A stretch of DNA of 64,000 nt, taken from the NCBI GenBank assembly GCA_039621445.1, contig CP154955.1, positions 43,299,540-43,363,539 on the forward strand, in the 5' to 3' direction. Position numbers and translations under genes: made by a program. This document shows positions 23,505-49,497 of this stretch, one piece after another. Every line of letters starts with the position of its first letter. Position 1 is the first letter of the stretch. Origin of the DNA: Euglena gracilis (lineage: Eukaryota; Euglenida; Euglenophyceae; Euglenales). A model generated the notes under the pieces. The model saw only the letters and a program-made list of their open reading frames with translations, was not told where the DNA came from and did not search any database.

Positions 23505-25320
23505 ATGCGCAGCAACCGCCCCAACGGCAGCAACCACATCGGCAGCGCCCGCGGCCCTGTGGGGGACTGTGGCCGTGAACAGCTCCGACCCCAGGCTGCC
23601 ACTGCTCATCCACCGGGGCCAACAACCACACCGTGAGGAAATGCCAATCTTCGTCTTGAACCGTCCCACGAAAGCAACTGCCCCGGCTGCTCCCCCTGCT
23701 GCGGGTGCACACGGTGGTCCAGAAGCAGAAGCAGAAACCGAGGAGGCATCACCAGCTGAGGCTGCGGATCGCGGGGACGAAGACGAGAGCAGCAGCGTGC
23801 AACTCGCCTGCCGCAGAGGCACTGGTCGGAGCCCTTCAACCCCGAGGAGATCTTGCCCGATTGCACGGGGTACACCACCTGCAACAACCCCACACCCGAG
23901 GACAGCCAACGGGTGTGTTTGTTGTCTCTTCTTTCCAAATTCTCCAAAGCATCTCGTGCTTCTCTTCTTTTGCAACTTTCCCCTTGTCGCGTCACTTCTG
24001 TCCGTTTGTATGGCTTTGCAAAAGAAAAAAGAAGTCCTTGAAATTCCCCCACAGACATGTGGGGGATTCAAAAAGAATTTGATATCCAATGGATTGTCAT
24101 TGGAACGCCATTTGGAATCAAAAAAACAACAAGAGAGTGAAAAAGTAGTGCCATAAAGGGGGAAAAGAAAAGCTGTGCGCCGTGCCGTGCCTTTTAGTCA
24201 GCTGAAGGAGTGGCGCGACGTGACGTACCCAGCACGGGCCATCGAGCGGGCCCCACGCACCGGCAAGAGACATGTGCAAGGGTATGTGTACGTGAGCAAT
24301 GGCATCATGGAGCGCGACCTGCGCCAGATGCGCCTTGGTGTCACTGGAAGCAGGCTCGGAAGTCAGCACTGTGGAACCGGGACCACATTAAGCACCCCCG
24401 CAAGTTCGGGAAGCCCCCTGCCGAGGAGGTGTTCGAGTTCGGGAAGGCTCTGAATATAAAGGGCCAGCGAACCGAACTTCAGGACCTGAAATTGACCGTG
24501 CAAAGGGGGGCCACTAACCTCGAGCTCATTGAGTACCACCTGGGGTGCTTCACAAAATACCCCCACTTGATCGGTGTGTTATTATTGTTTCTGCCCCCTT
24601 CGCCCACAACTTTCTAAATGGTCAAACAGGTGTCAGCGGTGCAACCTTTTTGTTGCATTGTGTGTGTGTGTGTGGTTGTGTGTGTGTGTGTGTGTGCAAC
24701 ACGCGTTGCACAAAAAGGTGTGCAGTTACATCCATCTCAAAAAAATAAAAAAATCAAGTGCAGAGCGCAAAGAAGCACACATACACAACAAAAAAAGAAT
24801 GCTTTCTTTGCCCTGGTGTGCGTGCCTCAGAGTAAATCAGGAACGAGGAGATGCTCAAGCGGTCGGCAGGGATCAAAAAACCCTTTGCTGTCGTGATTTT
24901 TGGCCCCTCCTTCGTGGGCAAGAGCCGATGCATCAGGGATTTCTTCACGAGGCAGAATATCTTCTGCCCAATATGCGGGGACGGGTGCAACGATGCTATC
25001 AATGGCATCACGTATGGGTGCCTTCGCTCGAGGAGATGGAGTATAAAGATGACGACGTGGTCGTCGTGCTGCCTGCTCTGCTGAAGTGGAGGAAGGTTGA
25101 ACAACAGCCACTGAAACCTCAGCACAGCCTACTACCAGCAACCTGTCCTCCACAACAGCCTCTTCAGCAGGCGAACCACCAACCACTTCCCGAACGGGGT
25201 GCGGATGATGAGTTGGTTGCAGAATCTGTGGATCTTCTGAGGAGTGCCACTAATCACAAGACCTACTGGACCTGTGAAAAAAGCAGACCAAAGTATGTGG
25301 ACCCTTTCTATTGCGTGTGA
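23505..25320 (+). pseudogene. Spliced, decayed CRESS-DNA-virus-type Rep (rolling-circle replication initiator)
   Basis: Pieces in order: an Ala-rich then acidic leader (23505-23815); motif I as GYTTCNNPTPED (about 23860-23895), matching the T-x-N-N core of CRESS Reps; a GTGTGT donor at 23913 and TTTTAGTCAG acceptor, phase-consistent; then LKEWRDV and motif II as RHVQGYV (about 24268-24288). A frame change near 24335 is followed by HWKQAR, FEFGKALN, GQRTELQDL and a FTKYPHLIG end with a GTGTGT donor. A Walker A of the SF3-type helicase follows as FGPSFVGKSR (about 24899-24928). A different frame then stays open to TGA at 25318-25320 and includes KDDDVVVVLPALL. In Reps the HUH endonuclease nicks the origin and the helicase unwinds it. 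Here the segment that should carry the catalytic tyrosine (YxxK) has no tyrosine, and at least two frame breaks exist. The introns and neighbours show it is integrated. No sign of a coat protein or nonanucleotide stem-loop was found. Confidence 0.7.
24659..24698 (+). repeat. (GT)n tract in a Rep-region intron
   Basis: Short GT dinucleotide tract inside the presumed intron between the TELQDL exon and the Walker A exon. Confidence 0.8.
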
Positions 25321-26395
25321 ACGCAAAAAAAATCCGTGTACTTCATTCCCTTGAATATTCCCTGTGCAAAGATCACAGTTGGAACCCCCTTCAGTTCTTA
25401 GAATTCTTGAAATTGTTGCCGCATCTCACTGCACAGGTGAGAGACACGCGACAAATAAGTGGCTTGGGGTGTGTTGTCAGGGCATCATCGTCCGCAAAGA
25501 GGGCTACTGCGCTGTTGACCACCATCACCTTGCTTCTCTGATCTTCAGCCCTGCAAGGGAGAGCACAGTCCGGAGAGCACAGGGGAAAGCACACGGGGAG
25601 CACAATCTGTTGTTTTTTTACTCCCTTTGAAGGGATCTCTTTGAGGCCCTGGGAAAATTGCCGACGTTGTCACACAGACTTTTCACACATTTCAAACAAC
25701 CAAACAACAAGAACCCAAATGTTTGATTGTGTCCGCTTCTTTTGCAACATTTTCAAAAAATATGTGTTAATAACTCTTCCTTCTTTATATTTCTCGGTTC
25801 TTTGGGAACCTACTTTCTGTCCAATGCTCACCATGCATGAGCAACACCAAACACATCTCTTCTCCTGAGTGCTCTCTGCACAACCTCCTTGCGACAACGA
25901 ACATGCCAACAAACTCGCCCATTTGGAGTGCTTTTTGTTGCATTTTTTTGCCTTTGCTCTGGCTGATGGCACATTTCGGGCCTCACATCCCATATCTATC
26001 TCGGGAATTTGAACGGGAAACTTGGGGTGAGAAGTTTTCAATTGGTTTCCTGCGACTACCTTGTGCACCATAGGCCGGCGCAATACATATGTGCATAAAC
26101 TTCCACTGGTGGGGTTTGTTCAAGAAGATAAACATTTGGAAATCCTGAAAATTTGAGTTTTCGACAGCATGTGTTCTTCCATGTTTTTTATTGTACTGAA
26201 ACACCTTGACTTCGATGACATCGACCACATTTTTCAATTCATTGAAAATCAAACCATTCAAGTGATCGAGACGAAGCATTGACTGAATTCAATTCAATTG
26301 ATTTGTTCAACGAGCGGAAAATGTGTTTCTGGATGATGATCATGGTGTCGGTTTCAGATCCAGCAGGGCAGGTTTTTTTTAGGGTTTTTTAGTAG
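25321..26395. other. Non-coding interval
   Basis: No exon, repeat family or palindrome supported. Confidence 0.4.
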
Positions 26396-26406
26396 GTCGT
26401 GATAGG

Positions 26407-26757
26407 TAATACTGCAAAAATGCCCTTTGGGGGGGATAGGGTTCCATAAGGTTGGGCGGGGAGTCAGGGTTCCGTTGGTTTTCAACCAATTTTCTTTCAA
26501 CCTTCAGGTTTTTTCAAAAAAAAAACGGGACGGACGGGAAACGGGTCGATTACACCCGGTTTATGATTTTTTTAGGGTTAATACTGCAAAAATACCCTTT
26601 TTGGGGGGTAAAGGGTTCCATAGGGTTGGGCGGGGAGTCAGGGTTCCGTTGTTTTTCCACCAATTTTCTGTCAACCTTTAGGGCTTTTTCAAAAAAAAAA
26701 AAAAAAACGGGACGGAAAACGGGTCGATTAGACCCGGTTTATGACTTTTTTAGGGTT
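26407..26757 (+). repeat. Two tandem units of about 172 bp
   Basis: Units start with TAATACTGCAAAAA at 26407 and 26579. They share the blocks GGTTGGGCGGGGAGTCAGGG, a poly-A run, ACGGGTCGATTA and CCGGTTTATGA in the same order, with high identity. A third partial unit restarts at 27334 beyond the insertion at 26781-27330. Confidence 0.85.
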
Positions 26758-26780
26758 TTTTTAATAGGTCGTGATAGGTA

Positions 26781-27330
26781 CCCCCCCCTTGTCCAACGAC
26801 CGCTAAAAATTGCTACTGACCGGAGGGGTCGTCGCTATTTTGGCCGAATATCGCTACTGACGGGGGGGGGGGGCGTTAGACAAGACCGGGGTCAAAAAAT
26901 TTTCTCATGCTTCGCCCTAAGGTGAAGAAAAAAGTTTCCGATTCTTCTCTGTGAAGGAAAGAGATTCCGACTCTCAGATTCATGATGAAAAAAAGGGAGA
27001 AACATGCGGCAATCAACAAGGCACCAACACATAGGTTCCCGCATGTGCTGGTTAACTCTGACCAGGTAACCAGGTAAACCCCCCCCAAATAATACCCCAC
27101 CGGGGTATTATTTTTTCGCCCGAAGTCCCGGCCCGAGGGGGGGTATTATTTGGGGGGGGTATTATTTGGGGGGGTATTATTTGGGGGGTTTACAATATCC
27201 GCCATGAAAATTGTAAGAAAAGGCAGGAGGTAGGAACAAAAAAAATCTACAAAAAATCACCTGGAAAAAGAACGCTACTGACCAGGGGGGTGTTCATTGG
27301 ACAAGGCCGGTCGTTGGACAAGGGGGGGGG
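26781..27330. mobile_element. 550-bp terminal-inverted-repeat element inserted in the tandem array
   Basis: Ends are inverted copies of CCCCCCCCTTGTCCAACGACCG (about 22 bp). The 5-bp direct repeat AGGTA lies at 26776-26780 and 27331-27335. The uninterrupted sequence GATAGGTAATACTGC is present at 26401-26415, so the empty site is visible in the window. Non-coding. The GTCGTTGGACAAGGGGG end also occurs at 36020, 43030-43260, 45480-45590 and 46005, marking other copies. Confidence 0.75.
27074..27193. mobile_element. Nested 120-bp palindromic element (AATAATACCCC family)
   Basis: Ends GTAAACCCCCC and GGGGGGTTTAC are inverted. Inside are AAATAATACCCC and repeated GGGGTATTATTTGGGG words. It sits wholly within the 26781-27330 element and was thus inserted later. 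Confidence 0.6.
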
Positions 27331-27339
27331 AGGTAATAC

Positions 27340-27950
27340 TGCAAAAATACCCTTTTGGGGGGGGGTGTAGGGTTGACAAAAGAGACCCCTCCTCTTTGCA
27401 TACAACTTTCGTCCCCTGAGTTGGCCTCCGGTTAACTCGCCCCAGAAATGAACCTCTACCTGCTTCTTCTAAATTTGCTTAAACTAAGCCACAAGCCGTG
27501 ACCCATATGGTTCAGTTTTTGTTGACCTGAACACCATAAAAATATTTCAACAAAAAAGGCCGGTTTGAAAAGCAAAAAAAGCTTATTGACGAGGGCCACA
27601 ATCTCCGTTGAATCATTTCCCATTGGCATTAAAGATGATGAAAGGTGTGCAGGGTGAGCATATGTACCATCAAAAATCCTCTTTCTCCATGAAAACTTTT
27701 TCAATACCATTGATGTAAAAGTTGTTGTAATAACATATTGGTATTTTGCCTTTTTTAATCCCATCACAATCATCATCCCCATTGAGAATAAATTTTCATC
27801 TCTCATTGTCACTGCCACAAATTATTTTGGCATATATACAATTATCATTGTTACTTTCTTCTTCTCAAATGACATAAGCGATTGTTTGAATGAGATGCAG
27901 GCAGCTGCATTGGAGAACTTGAGGACAGTGCTGAAAATATAACAAACAAG
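27340..27950. other. Non-coding interval
   Basis: Begins with the third partial tandem unit. The rest is AT-rich without exons. Confidence 0.4.
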
Positions 27951-27978
27951 AATATTGAACACATGGTCTGTATCCTTC

Positions 27979-28156
27979 TCACCACAGGAAACTGCGAGAA
28001 AAGTGCCGTCCTATCACATTGGCCCCTTGCCAGCTTGGGCCTCTCCAAGGTGCACCTTTGAATCCATGTCCCTTTCCAAAACCTTTGCCAAATCTTTCAC
28101 AGTGCTGTCCATATGGGGAACCCTTTCCTCTCCACTGTTTGAAGTGCTCGATTGAC
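27979..28156 (-). CDS. Orphan terminal exon, Gly/Lys/Trp-rich in one frame
   Basis: A textbook acceptor (CATTTCTCTCATTTGCAG) precedes position 28156. One frame then reads FKQWRGKGSPYGQ, ERFGKGFGKGHGFKGAPW and RGPSWQGAN to a TGA at 27979-27981. A second frame is also open (VKDLAKVLERDMDSKV) to 28014. I cannot tell which is used. Coding-like sequence with EEDTKNTKSG continues upstream to about 28350, so an earlier exon is likely. The gene is not identified. Confidence 0.4.
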
Positions 28157-28359
28157 CTGCAAATGAGAGAAATGAAGTCCCTGAGGGCTGAGAAAAAGAA
28201 CCTCCCCTGATTTTTGAATGCTGTGCTCCACTCTTTGTGTTCTTGGTGTCTTCTTCCGTGAAGAGGGTTTCTTGGACTCCTGCTATCCCTTTGTCACTCC
28301 TGGTACAGTTCAGCATTTGCATTTGTGCAGGAGTTCTGCCCAAAACCAACTCATCCCAT

Positions 28360-29470
28360 CAGCCTCTCTGTGCGCACGGTTCAATCTCTGTGTCTGCGTT
28401 TCCAACTGATTCAGGGGTTTCATTGTTGCTTAGGCCTACTTGTTATCCAGATTGTTGATCAGATGGAAAGAAATAGCTTTTTTCTGTTGGGTAGTTTTTT
28501 AACCTATCCCCCGGATATCGCAGTTATGCGTGAATTCAGGACCCAGTGGTTTTTATGTTTTGCGCATTGCAGCTACAATTCATTTCTGCTCACAAACCTT
28601 GCAACAAAAAACAAAAACGTAGAATATCTTGCCAAAAAAAACAGCGAACAAAACAGGCAGTTTTTCTCCTGGTAAGGGGGGAATTGATACCGGACGCCTT
28701 CGGAAAAATTGCGGGAAAATTGCGGACAAAAAGTGAAATTGCAGAAAAACTGCGGAAAAATTGATATTAGACATGTACACATTTCTGTTGGAGGGGACTT
28801 AAAAAAAATTCCACAAATTTGGTCATTTTGCACTAGGCGCAAATTTTGAGCTGGTATTCACATTTTTCAACAAAAAGTTCCACAGCTTGATTTTTTGTAA
28901 TTATGGGAACATGCTGATTAAACGCTGACGGAAAAACCCGACAATGGCAAAAAGTCGCCGAAAACTTTGGTCTCAGGTAAAATCTGGTCCAATGCGCAAT
29001 TTTTCTAACTCGAAATAATTTTCCAGCAGAAATTGAGAAAAAACCTGACAAAGGCACAGAAATTGCCAAAACTTGCCAAAATTGTAAAAAATTGACAACA
29101 AAATTTGCAACAAAATAACACAAAAAGGCACCTGGGTTCCCTTGTGAAACGTTCGAGAACTGGCCGAAACTCACCTCGACTTCCGTTTCAGGTTCATGCG
29201 GAAATTGCGGAAAGGGATAAAATTGCGGAGGAATTGCAGAAAATTGCGGAAAATTGCGGAAAGTGCGGGAAAATTGCGGATATCAATTTGCCCCCCCCCC
29301 CCTGCCCTCTGGGCTTTGCCTTTTGGCACTTTCTATGGAGGATGGTTTCCAATTTGGGCGTCATGTGTGAGCCTCCAATTGCTTGTTCTGAGACGGCAGA
29401 TGGAGCTGCGCTCTGGGGGACAATTGAGGCTCTGGGCGCCACGAGAAATGAATTTACTTGAGGTTATTTA
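28360..29470. other. Non-coding interval with GCGGAAAAATTG-type short repeats
   Basis: Words such as attgcggaaaattgcgg recur at 28690-28760 and 29200-29285. A 60-bp block at 28854-28915 (acatttttcaacaaaaagttcca ...) repeats 18572-18632. No exon recognised. Confidence 0.45.
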
Positions 29471-29720
29471 ATTTTATCAGACAATTGGTTTATATGATAT
29501 ATCTGTGTTGCTCCAGCGTTCGCCATCAAATTATAATCTATGGAACAATTAACTTCTGATGGTAATCATTGGTGTAGCTTTCTTCCTCAGTAGAATGAAC
29601 ACATTTATTTTCTACAGGAATGGCTCTACCATTGGCATATGTTGGAAAACAAATACCACACAAATAAATATTATAATAGCCAGCTCAATCTCTTCATAAG
29701 CTTGTTTGGTTTCAGAGTGC
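29470..29720 (-). pseudogene. Decayed copy 2 of the unknown coding segment
   Basis: Partner of 20320-20640. The minus strand keeps ETKQAYEEIELA, then CFPTYANGRAIPVEN, then STEEESYTNDYHQK, then AGATQIYH, in different frames. Identity between copies is roughly four bases in five by eye. Confidence 0.55.
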
Positions 29721-30029
29721 AATTTGCAAATTGCCTGTTAATAAATAATCAACTGATCTGTTGGTGTGCTCTTAAATAGTTTTTAGCTTTGATATCAAAT
29801 ATACCGAATCGTCAAGTTTTTTTTGTGCTCTGTTATCAAGGATGAAAAATAATGACATTACATATAAACCAAATCGTCAAACAACTCAAAATTTCAAACG
29901 CCATGGGAATATGGATTCAATATGGACCCAAACTCTTGCATTGAAATTAAATGCAACACAAATGGCACTCCATCTTTTTGCCAAAAAATGAGCAATATAT
30001 ATCCCTTGTCGGCGGATCTTGCACATATG
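29721..30029. other. AT-rich spacer
   Basis: No feature supported. Confidence 0.4.
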
Positions 30030-30037
30030 GATTTTTT

Positions 30038-30323
30038 GGCAGCCCGAAACTACTGGGCCCCCCCCCCCGGGGGGGGCAGTAGTTAATCCGGGGGGTCAAA
30101 ATAGTTTTTTCGTGTTAATGATGGAATAGGGTTAGGTGCGCGACTTAGGCTTAGGGTTAGGCCTAATTTATAGACGGGTGTTCGGTGTACAAGTTAGGCC
30201 TAACCCTAAGCCTAAGTTGCGCACCTAACCCTATTCCATCATTAACGCAAAAAAATTACCTTGACCCCCCGGATTAACTACTGGCCCCCCCCCCCCCGGG
30301 GGGCCCAGTAGTTTCGGGCTGCC
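30038..30323. mobile_element. 286-bp foldback (near-perfect palindrome) with 8-bp target duplication
   Basis: Arms of about 120 bp start with GGCAGCCCGAAACTACTGGG and end with its exact complement. Each arm contains its own small hairpin (CTACTGGGCCCC...GGGGCAGTAG), then TTAATCC-GGGGGGTCAA, GATGGAATAGGGTTAGG and GGCTTAGGGTTAGGCCTAA. GATTTTTT flanks both sides (30030-30037 and 30324-30331). The unpaired loop is only about 30 bp. The size, lack of coding and 8-bp duplication fit a hAT-type foldback MITE. Confidence 0.8.
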
Positions 30324-30741
30324 GATTTTTTGTTTGTCAATGTGCAACAATTGGCTTCCCAAACCAAATAATATAATCAGGATCTGACACCCCAGGACAC
30401 GGAGAAGGAAGCAGGTGTCACCATGGTCATGATTATGATTGTCGTGATTATGAGTGATTATTTGTGGCACGAATTTGTGGGAAACCCTGTTCATTTGTGT
30501 TAATGCACACTGGCGACCCAAAAATACCAGCAATGTTTGTGGGGACAGGGCCCAGACCAAAAATCAACAAGTGGGAATACCACAGTTTCATCACATTATT
30601 TTCCAGCTACAAAGGTGCTGACATTGGAGGCTCTTGGTTGGCATTAAAATGGCCAATGTGAGGAATACACACACCGACGATTTATGCAATTGCGCACACC
30701 AACGTCATTTTAGATGTGATGTCACATCTTTCATTTATACA

Positions 30742-30897
30742 TCATCATTATCATCACCACCACCATCACCATCACCACCACCACCACCACCACCGCCGCC
30801 GCCACCACCACCACCACCACCACCACCACCACCACCACCACCACCACCACCACCACCACCACCACCACCACCACCACCAATACCACCACCATCATCA
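30742..30897 (+). repeat. (CCA/ACC)n microsatellite
   Basis: About fifty tandem CCA triplets with a few CCG and CAT interruptions. Confidence 0.95.
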
Positions 30898-30899
30898 TA

Positions 30900-32750
30900 A
30901 TTATATTTTTGAAATGATTAGTTTTCACTCTCTTCATTTCCACTTGCAGAACAACCAATTTCCATTTAAAACCTAGGATTTTCTTGATGCATTTTTATGG
31001 GTCATAATAATCTGTTTCAGAATCATTCCAGACATGGTTTTTTCCATTACTATTATTATTATGATTAAAATTAGTTTAAAAATATTGTTTAACTAAACTC
31101 ATTTAAAAATGTTTGAGTTATGAATTAAATGCTTTTGGTTTAATCTGTTGTGCTATAAAAAATTTCATTCCACGTTGTTTCCACACGAAAGAAAATATAT
31201 CACCATTTTCCCCCTCACTTTTCATTTCATTTCATTTCCAAGAATTATAAATATAAATATAAGAATTATAAGAATAATAATTATAAAATAAAGAAATCAC
31301 AGTCGGCAGTTCTGAATAGATTTGTTCTAGATAGCCGTGTACGGCGGAAGGCTTGATTTTCAAGCCGTCCTTCAGACGGCTGGACTGAAACGGATCTTTG
31401 GTTTTAATGATAAGAATGATAAGAATGGGCCAAAATGGGTCGGATATCGGCTGGACAGTTGGGTCGAAAATCCACTTTCCACCCATAATTGGCATCTTTT
31501 CTTTTGGGACCCGGCATTGCAATCTGGTTTTGTGTGTAAATGTGGCTCAGTGGAAGGGGCATCAAAATTTGCCGTGGGGAAGGGGAGGCAGCAAGGGTTT
31601 TGAAGGAGGTGAAGCTGTGGGGAACGCGAAGCTGAAACCGGGTGTCACTGGTATCAGTTCACTGGGAGTGAAGGAGGCAGCATGTCACGTTTGCGTTAGG
31701 ATCTCTGGACAGATCACTGTAAAGGCTCCACACCAGTTGTTTTGAGACTTCCTTTGCAAGGATGGGTGAGGGCCCTTGCCACACCTTTGCCTTGGTGTGA
31801 CGTCGAAGCCAGCCCTCCCTCTGCCCCAAAGGGCTTTGGGGAGGGAGGACATCAGAGATGCGGTGGCCATTATAGTTAGGTGTTTGTGCCAGCAACTGCT
31901 GCGATCCCCAATGGTGCAGGAAATTTCGGAAATGAAAATACCTTTCGAGGTGGTTGGCGGTGGTTTGAGGGTGTTTGCGATGTCATTTGAGAATGCTTTA
32001 TAAGCTCCCTGGGGGCGGATAAAAACGTTCGAGGATGCTTTTGAAAGTTCAAGCTGATGATCAGGTGAAGAATGAGAACAAATCAATATCCTTTGAGAGA
32101 ATTGTGTGGGGTGACTGGACAAAATCAAACTGTCAGAAGTGGAAACTTGCCCCCAAAATACTTTTGTGTTGCATGTTTGGGAGAAAATATCACTTGGCTT
32201 CAGGAAAACGTTCCATCTCACAGGTCAGCGAAATGGTGAAAAGAGACCCAACTCATAAATCATTGAACTCAAAACCATTGCCTCTGACCAACCATCCAGC
32301 ACGAACCTGATCAACCATCCCGCGTTTGTGACCTTGACTGATTTTGCCCAGGGGGTTTCCGTATGGGCCATTTTGAGAGGGAGTTGTGGCGTTGACCAAT
32401 CCTTTAATCCATAAACATGAACTCCATCCTTGATCAACCCTTTTGTCCTTGGGGAAACAAGAGCCAGTCACTCAAAACAAACTGACGTTATCCACCCTCA
32501 AGCAGATCACCTTTACACCGGCCTCATGCACATTCCAACGGTTGGAGAATGGTTCAGAGGCATGAGCACAGAAAAACCATGACAATGATGGAGAACTATT
32601 GAAATGATGCAGGCAGAGTTGATGGTCATCAGGCATTTGCTGATGTTATCCACAATCCTCTGAACTAACAATATTTTGCCTCTGACCTTACCCTTCGCTC
32701 ACCCCAGGTTCGTCTCCGTTGACTGTTGACCTCCAATCATCTATGAGGAG
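30900..32750. other. Non-coding interval
   Basis: AT-rich to 31300, then mixed composition. Isolated open frames (such as plus 31337-31603) lack support. Confidence 0.4.
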
Positions 32751-32758
32751 GATGCAAG

Positions 32759-33061
32759 CAGGGGTTTTTTTAAGACCGGGGGGGGGAGGGGGGGGTCCCC
32801 CCCCCCCCACCCCCCCCCGTGGGGGGGGGCCCCCCCCCCCGGGGGGGGGGGAGGGGGTCCCGGGGGACCCACAAAAAAACGGCCGAAAAATCGCGAAAAG
32901 TGCTAAAAATAGAATTTTTTCGGCGCCTGCGGCGCCGAAAAGTATATCCCACCCCCCTCCGGAGGGGACCCCCCCCCCGGGGGGGGGGAGGGTCCGGCGG
33001 ACCCACCCACCCTACCCCCCCCCTCCCCCCCCCCGGGGGTCCAAACTTAAAAAAATCCCTG
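32759..33061. mobile_element. hAT-like MITE, copy 3 (303 bp)
   Basis: Starts caggggttttttt-aagacc and ends ccaaacttaaaaaaatccctg. A perfect 8-bp duplication GATGCAAG is at 32751-32758 and 33062-33069. The core is cggcgcctgcggcgccgaaaag between long G and C runs. This is the clearest copy of the family. Confidence 0.9.
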
Positions 33062-33069
33062 GATGCAAG

Positions 33070-33400
33070 ACACTTTATGTGATTTCAATATCACGTGTAC
33101 AGTTCCCAATTTGATATAATTAATCAACATGGAACCATACCAAAATGACACCAAGCAACATCAACGAACACACAAAACACAAAATATGCACCACTGGAAC
33201 TGTACACCTTCCATTGTCTTTTTTAAAAAAAATTCTTGCCCCCAGGGTGTCCCTGCCCCCAGACCCACCCGCCTACCCTCTGCACCCCCCAGGGTCTTCT
33301 GAGTTGAAAAGAACTCTGGACCCTAAGAAGCCCTTTCAAAATGTTCAGAATGATATCTCCCGCGGTGGAAGCAAGCCCCCGGGATATGCAAAACAGGGGC
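33070..33400. other. Spacer downstream of MITE copy 3
   Basis: A second, diverged G/C-run element (about 33220-33330, ttttttaaaaaaaattc ... gaactctgg) may be a decayed MITE. The 3' end of the long minus-strand gene is not resolved here. Confidence 0.35.
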
Positions 33401-33401
33401 C

Positions 33402-48100
<14,699 letters not shown>

Positions 48101-48638
48101 AGGCCCCCCCCCCCGGTGTGTGGCAATGAAGAATGGAACTGGCGTCGTCTATTTTTTTGGAATTGATCTTCTTGACTCACCTTTCAAACCAGGGACAACT
48201 GAATATGGCGGCACCGGTGTTATGCGGAAGATGCGATGCTCAATTGACCCCCCCCCTAATAGAAGCACGGGTGCGCGTTTAGCAGACCGGCACCTCCGGC
48301 GGCGGGGGGGGGGGGGGTGCGCTTCAATTTGGACCCTACCTGCGCGATTTTTGTTGATTTCCTTTAGAAATCCCATCAAGATGGGGGGGGGGTGCTTGCA
48401 GCGAACCGCGGCCTTCGGCGGTGAGGAGTGCGCTTTTTTTTTGGACCCTCCGCTTGTAGCGGCCCCGCGCTTCTGTTTGGGGGGGTTATGTGTTTCCCAA
48501 TCCCCAAAACTTGGAGTCCATTCATAGGGGTCTGCGAAATTGCCATCAAAGGTTTTCATTGTGCAGGCATGAGATGGAAAAAATAAAATGCATAATATAA
48601 TAAAATGCAATAATATAATAATAACAGGAAATGTCATA

Positions 48639-49090
48639 TAACCCCCCCCCAAAATAAGACCCGGGTCTTATTTTTGGGTCCGTTGCTGGAAGCCTCCAGG
48701 GGGGGTCTTATTTTTGGGGGGGTCTTATTTTTGGATTTTTTCTTGACCGACCCGGGCCCGAAAAAAACACCATTTTCAGGTTCCCAAGACTGCTAAGATT
48801 TTTCCTTTGGCGCTTCGCGCCATGTGTAAATTGCTGTCATTTGACATTTAAGATGTTTTTTTTGCACTTCAAATTCTGAAAATTTTTGAACTTTCATCAT
48901 TTTTCTGTTTGAAATTGGGGTTTTTGGTAATTTTTCAGGGAAAAATTTCACCGTCCCCGGCGCTTCGCGCCGTCGGGGGGGTCTTATTAATGGGGGGGGT
49001 CTTTTTGGATTTTTGCTCCATCGGCCCAGGGGGGTCTTATTTTTTGAGGGGGGTCTTATTTTGGGGGGGGGTCTTATTTTGGGGGGGTTA
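48639..49090. mobile_element. AATAAGAC palindromic element (about 452 bp)
   Basis: Ends TAACCCCCCCCCC-AAAATAAGAC and GTCTTATTTTGGGGGGGTTA are inverted. Many internal GGGGGGTCTTATTTTTGG words and two ggcgcttcgcgcc hairpins are present. Non-coding; no clear target duplication. Confidence 0.6.
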
Positions 49091-49497
49091 ATTATGATTT
49101 CCTCTCAAAAATAAAAATTAAAGGTTAGGGTTAGGAAAAGGGTAAAAAAAATCCTTCAACTTCTCTTCAAAACAAAATTGTCTCTGTTTCAATTTTTGTT
49201 GGCTTGTCGAAAAGAACATTGTGTGAAGATTATCAGCCCTTGGGCAACCATATACAAATGTGCTTACAATACAAAGAATGCTTTTGGTATCCAGAATCTG
49301 TTGGGGAAAGAAACAGCCCACCCACTGAGACCCACTGAGTTCGGGAGAGCACAGGACTCAGATGAATGTTCACAGAAAGTTGCATTATGCCTGATTTTGC
49401 ACACATAAACTCATTATGTAAATTCCAAAAATTTATACGATAAACCTTGGAGAAAAAACACTGATGTGGACAGACCAATATCACTTGGTGCATTCAT

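Noticed and set aside
30716-30976. Poly-His and poly-Pro ORFs
   Set aside because: Produced by the (CCA)n repeat, with no flanking coding sequence.
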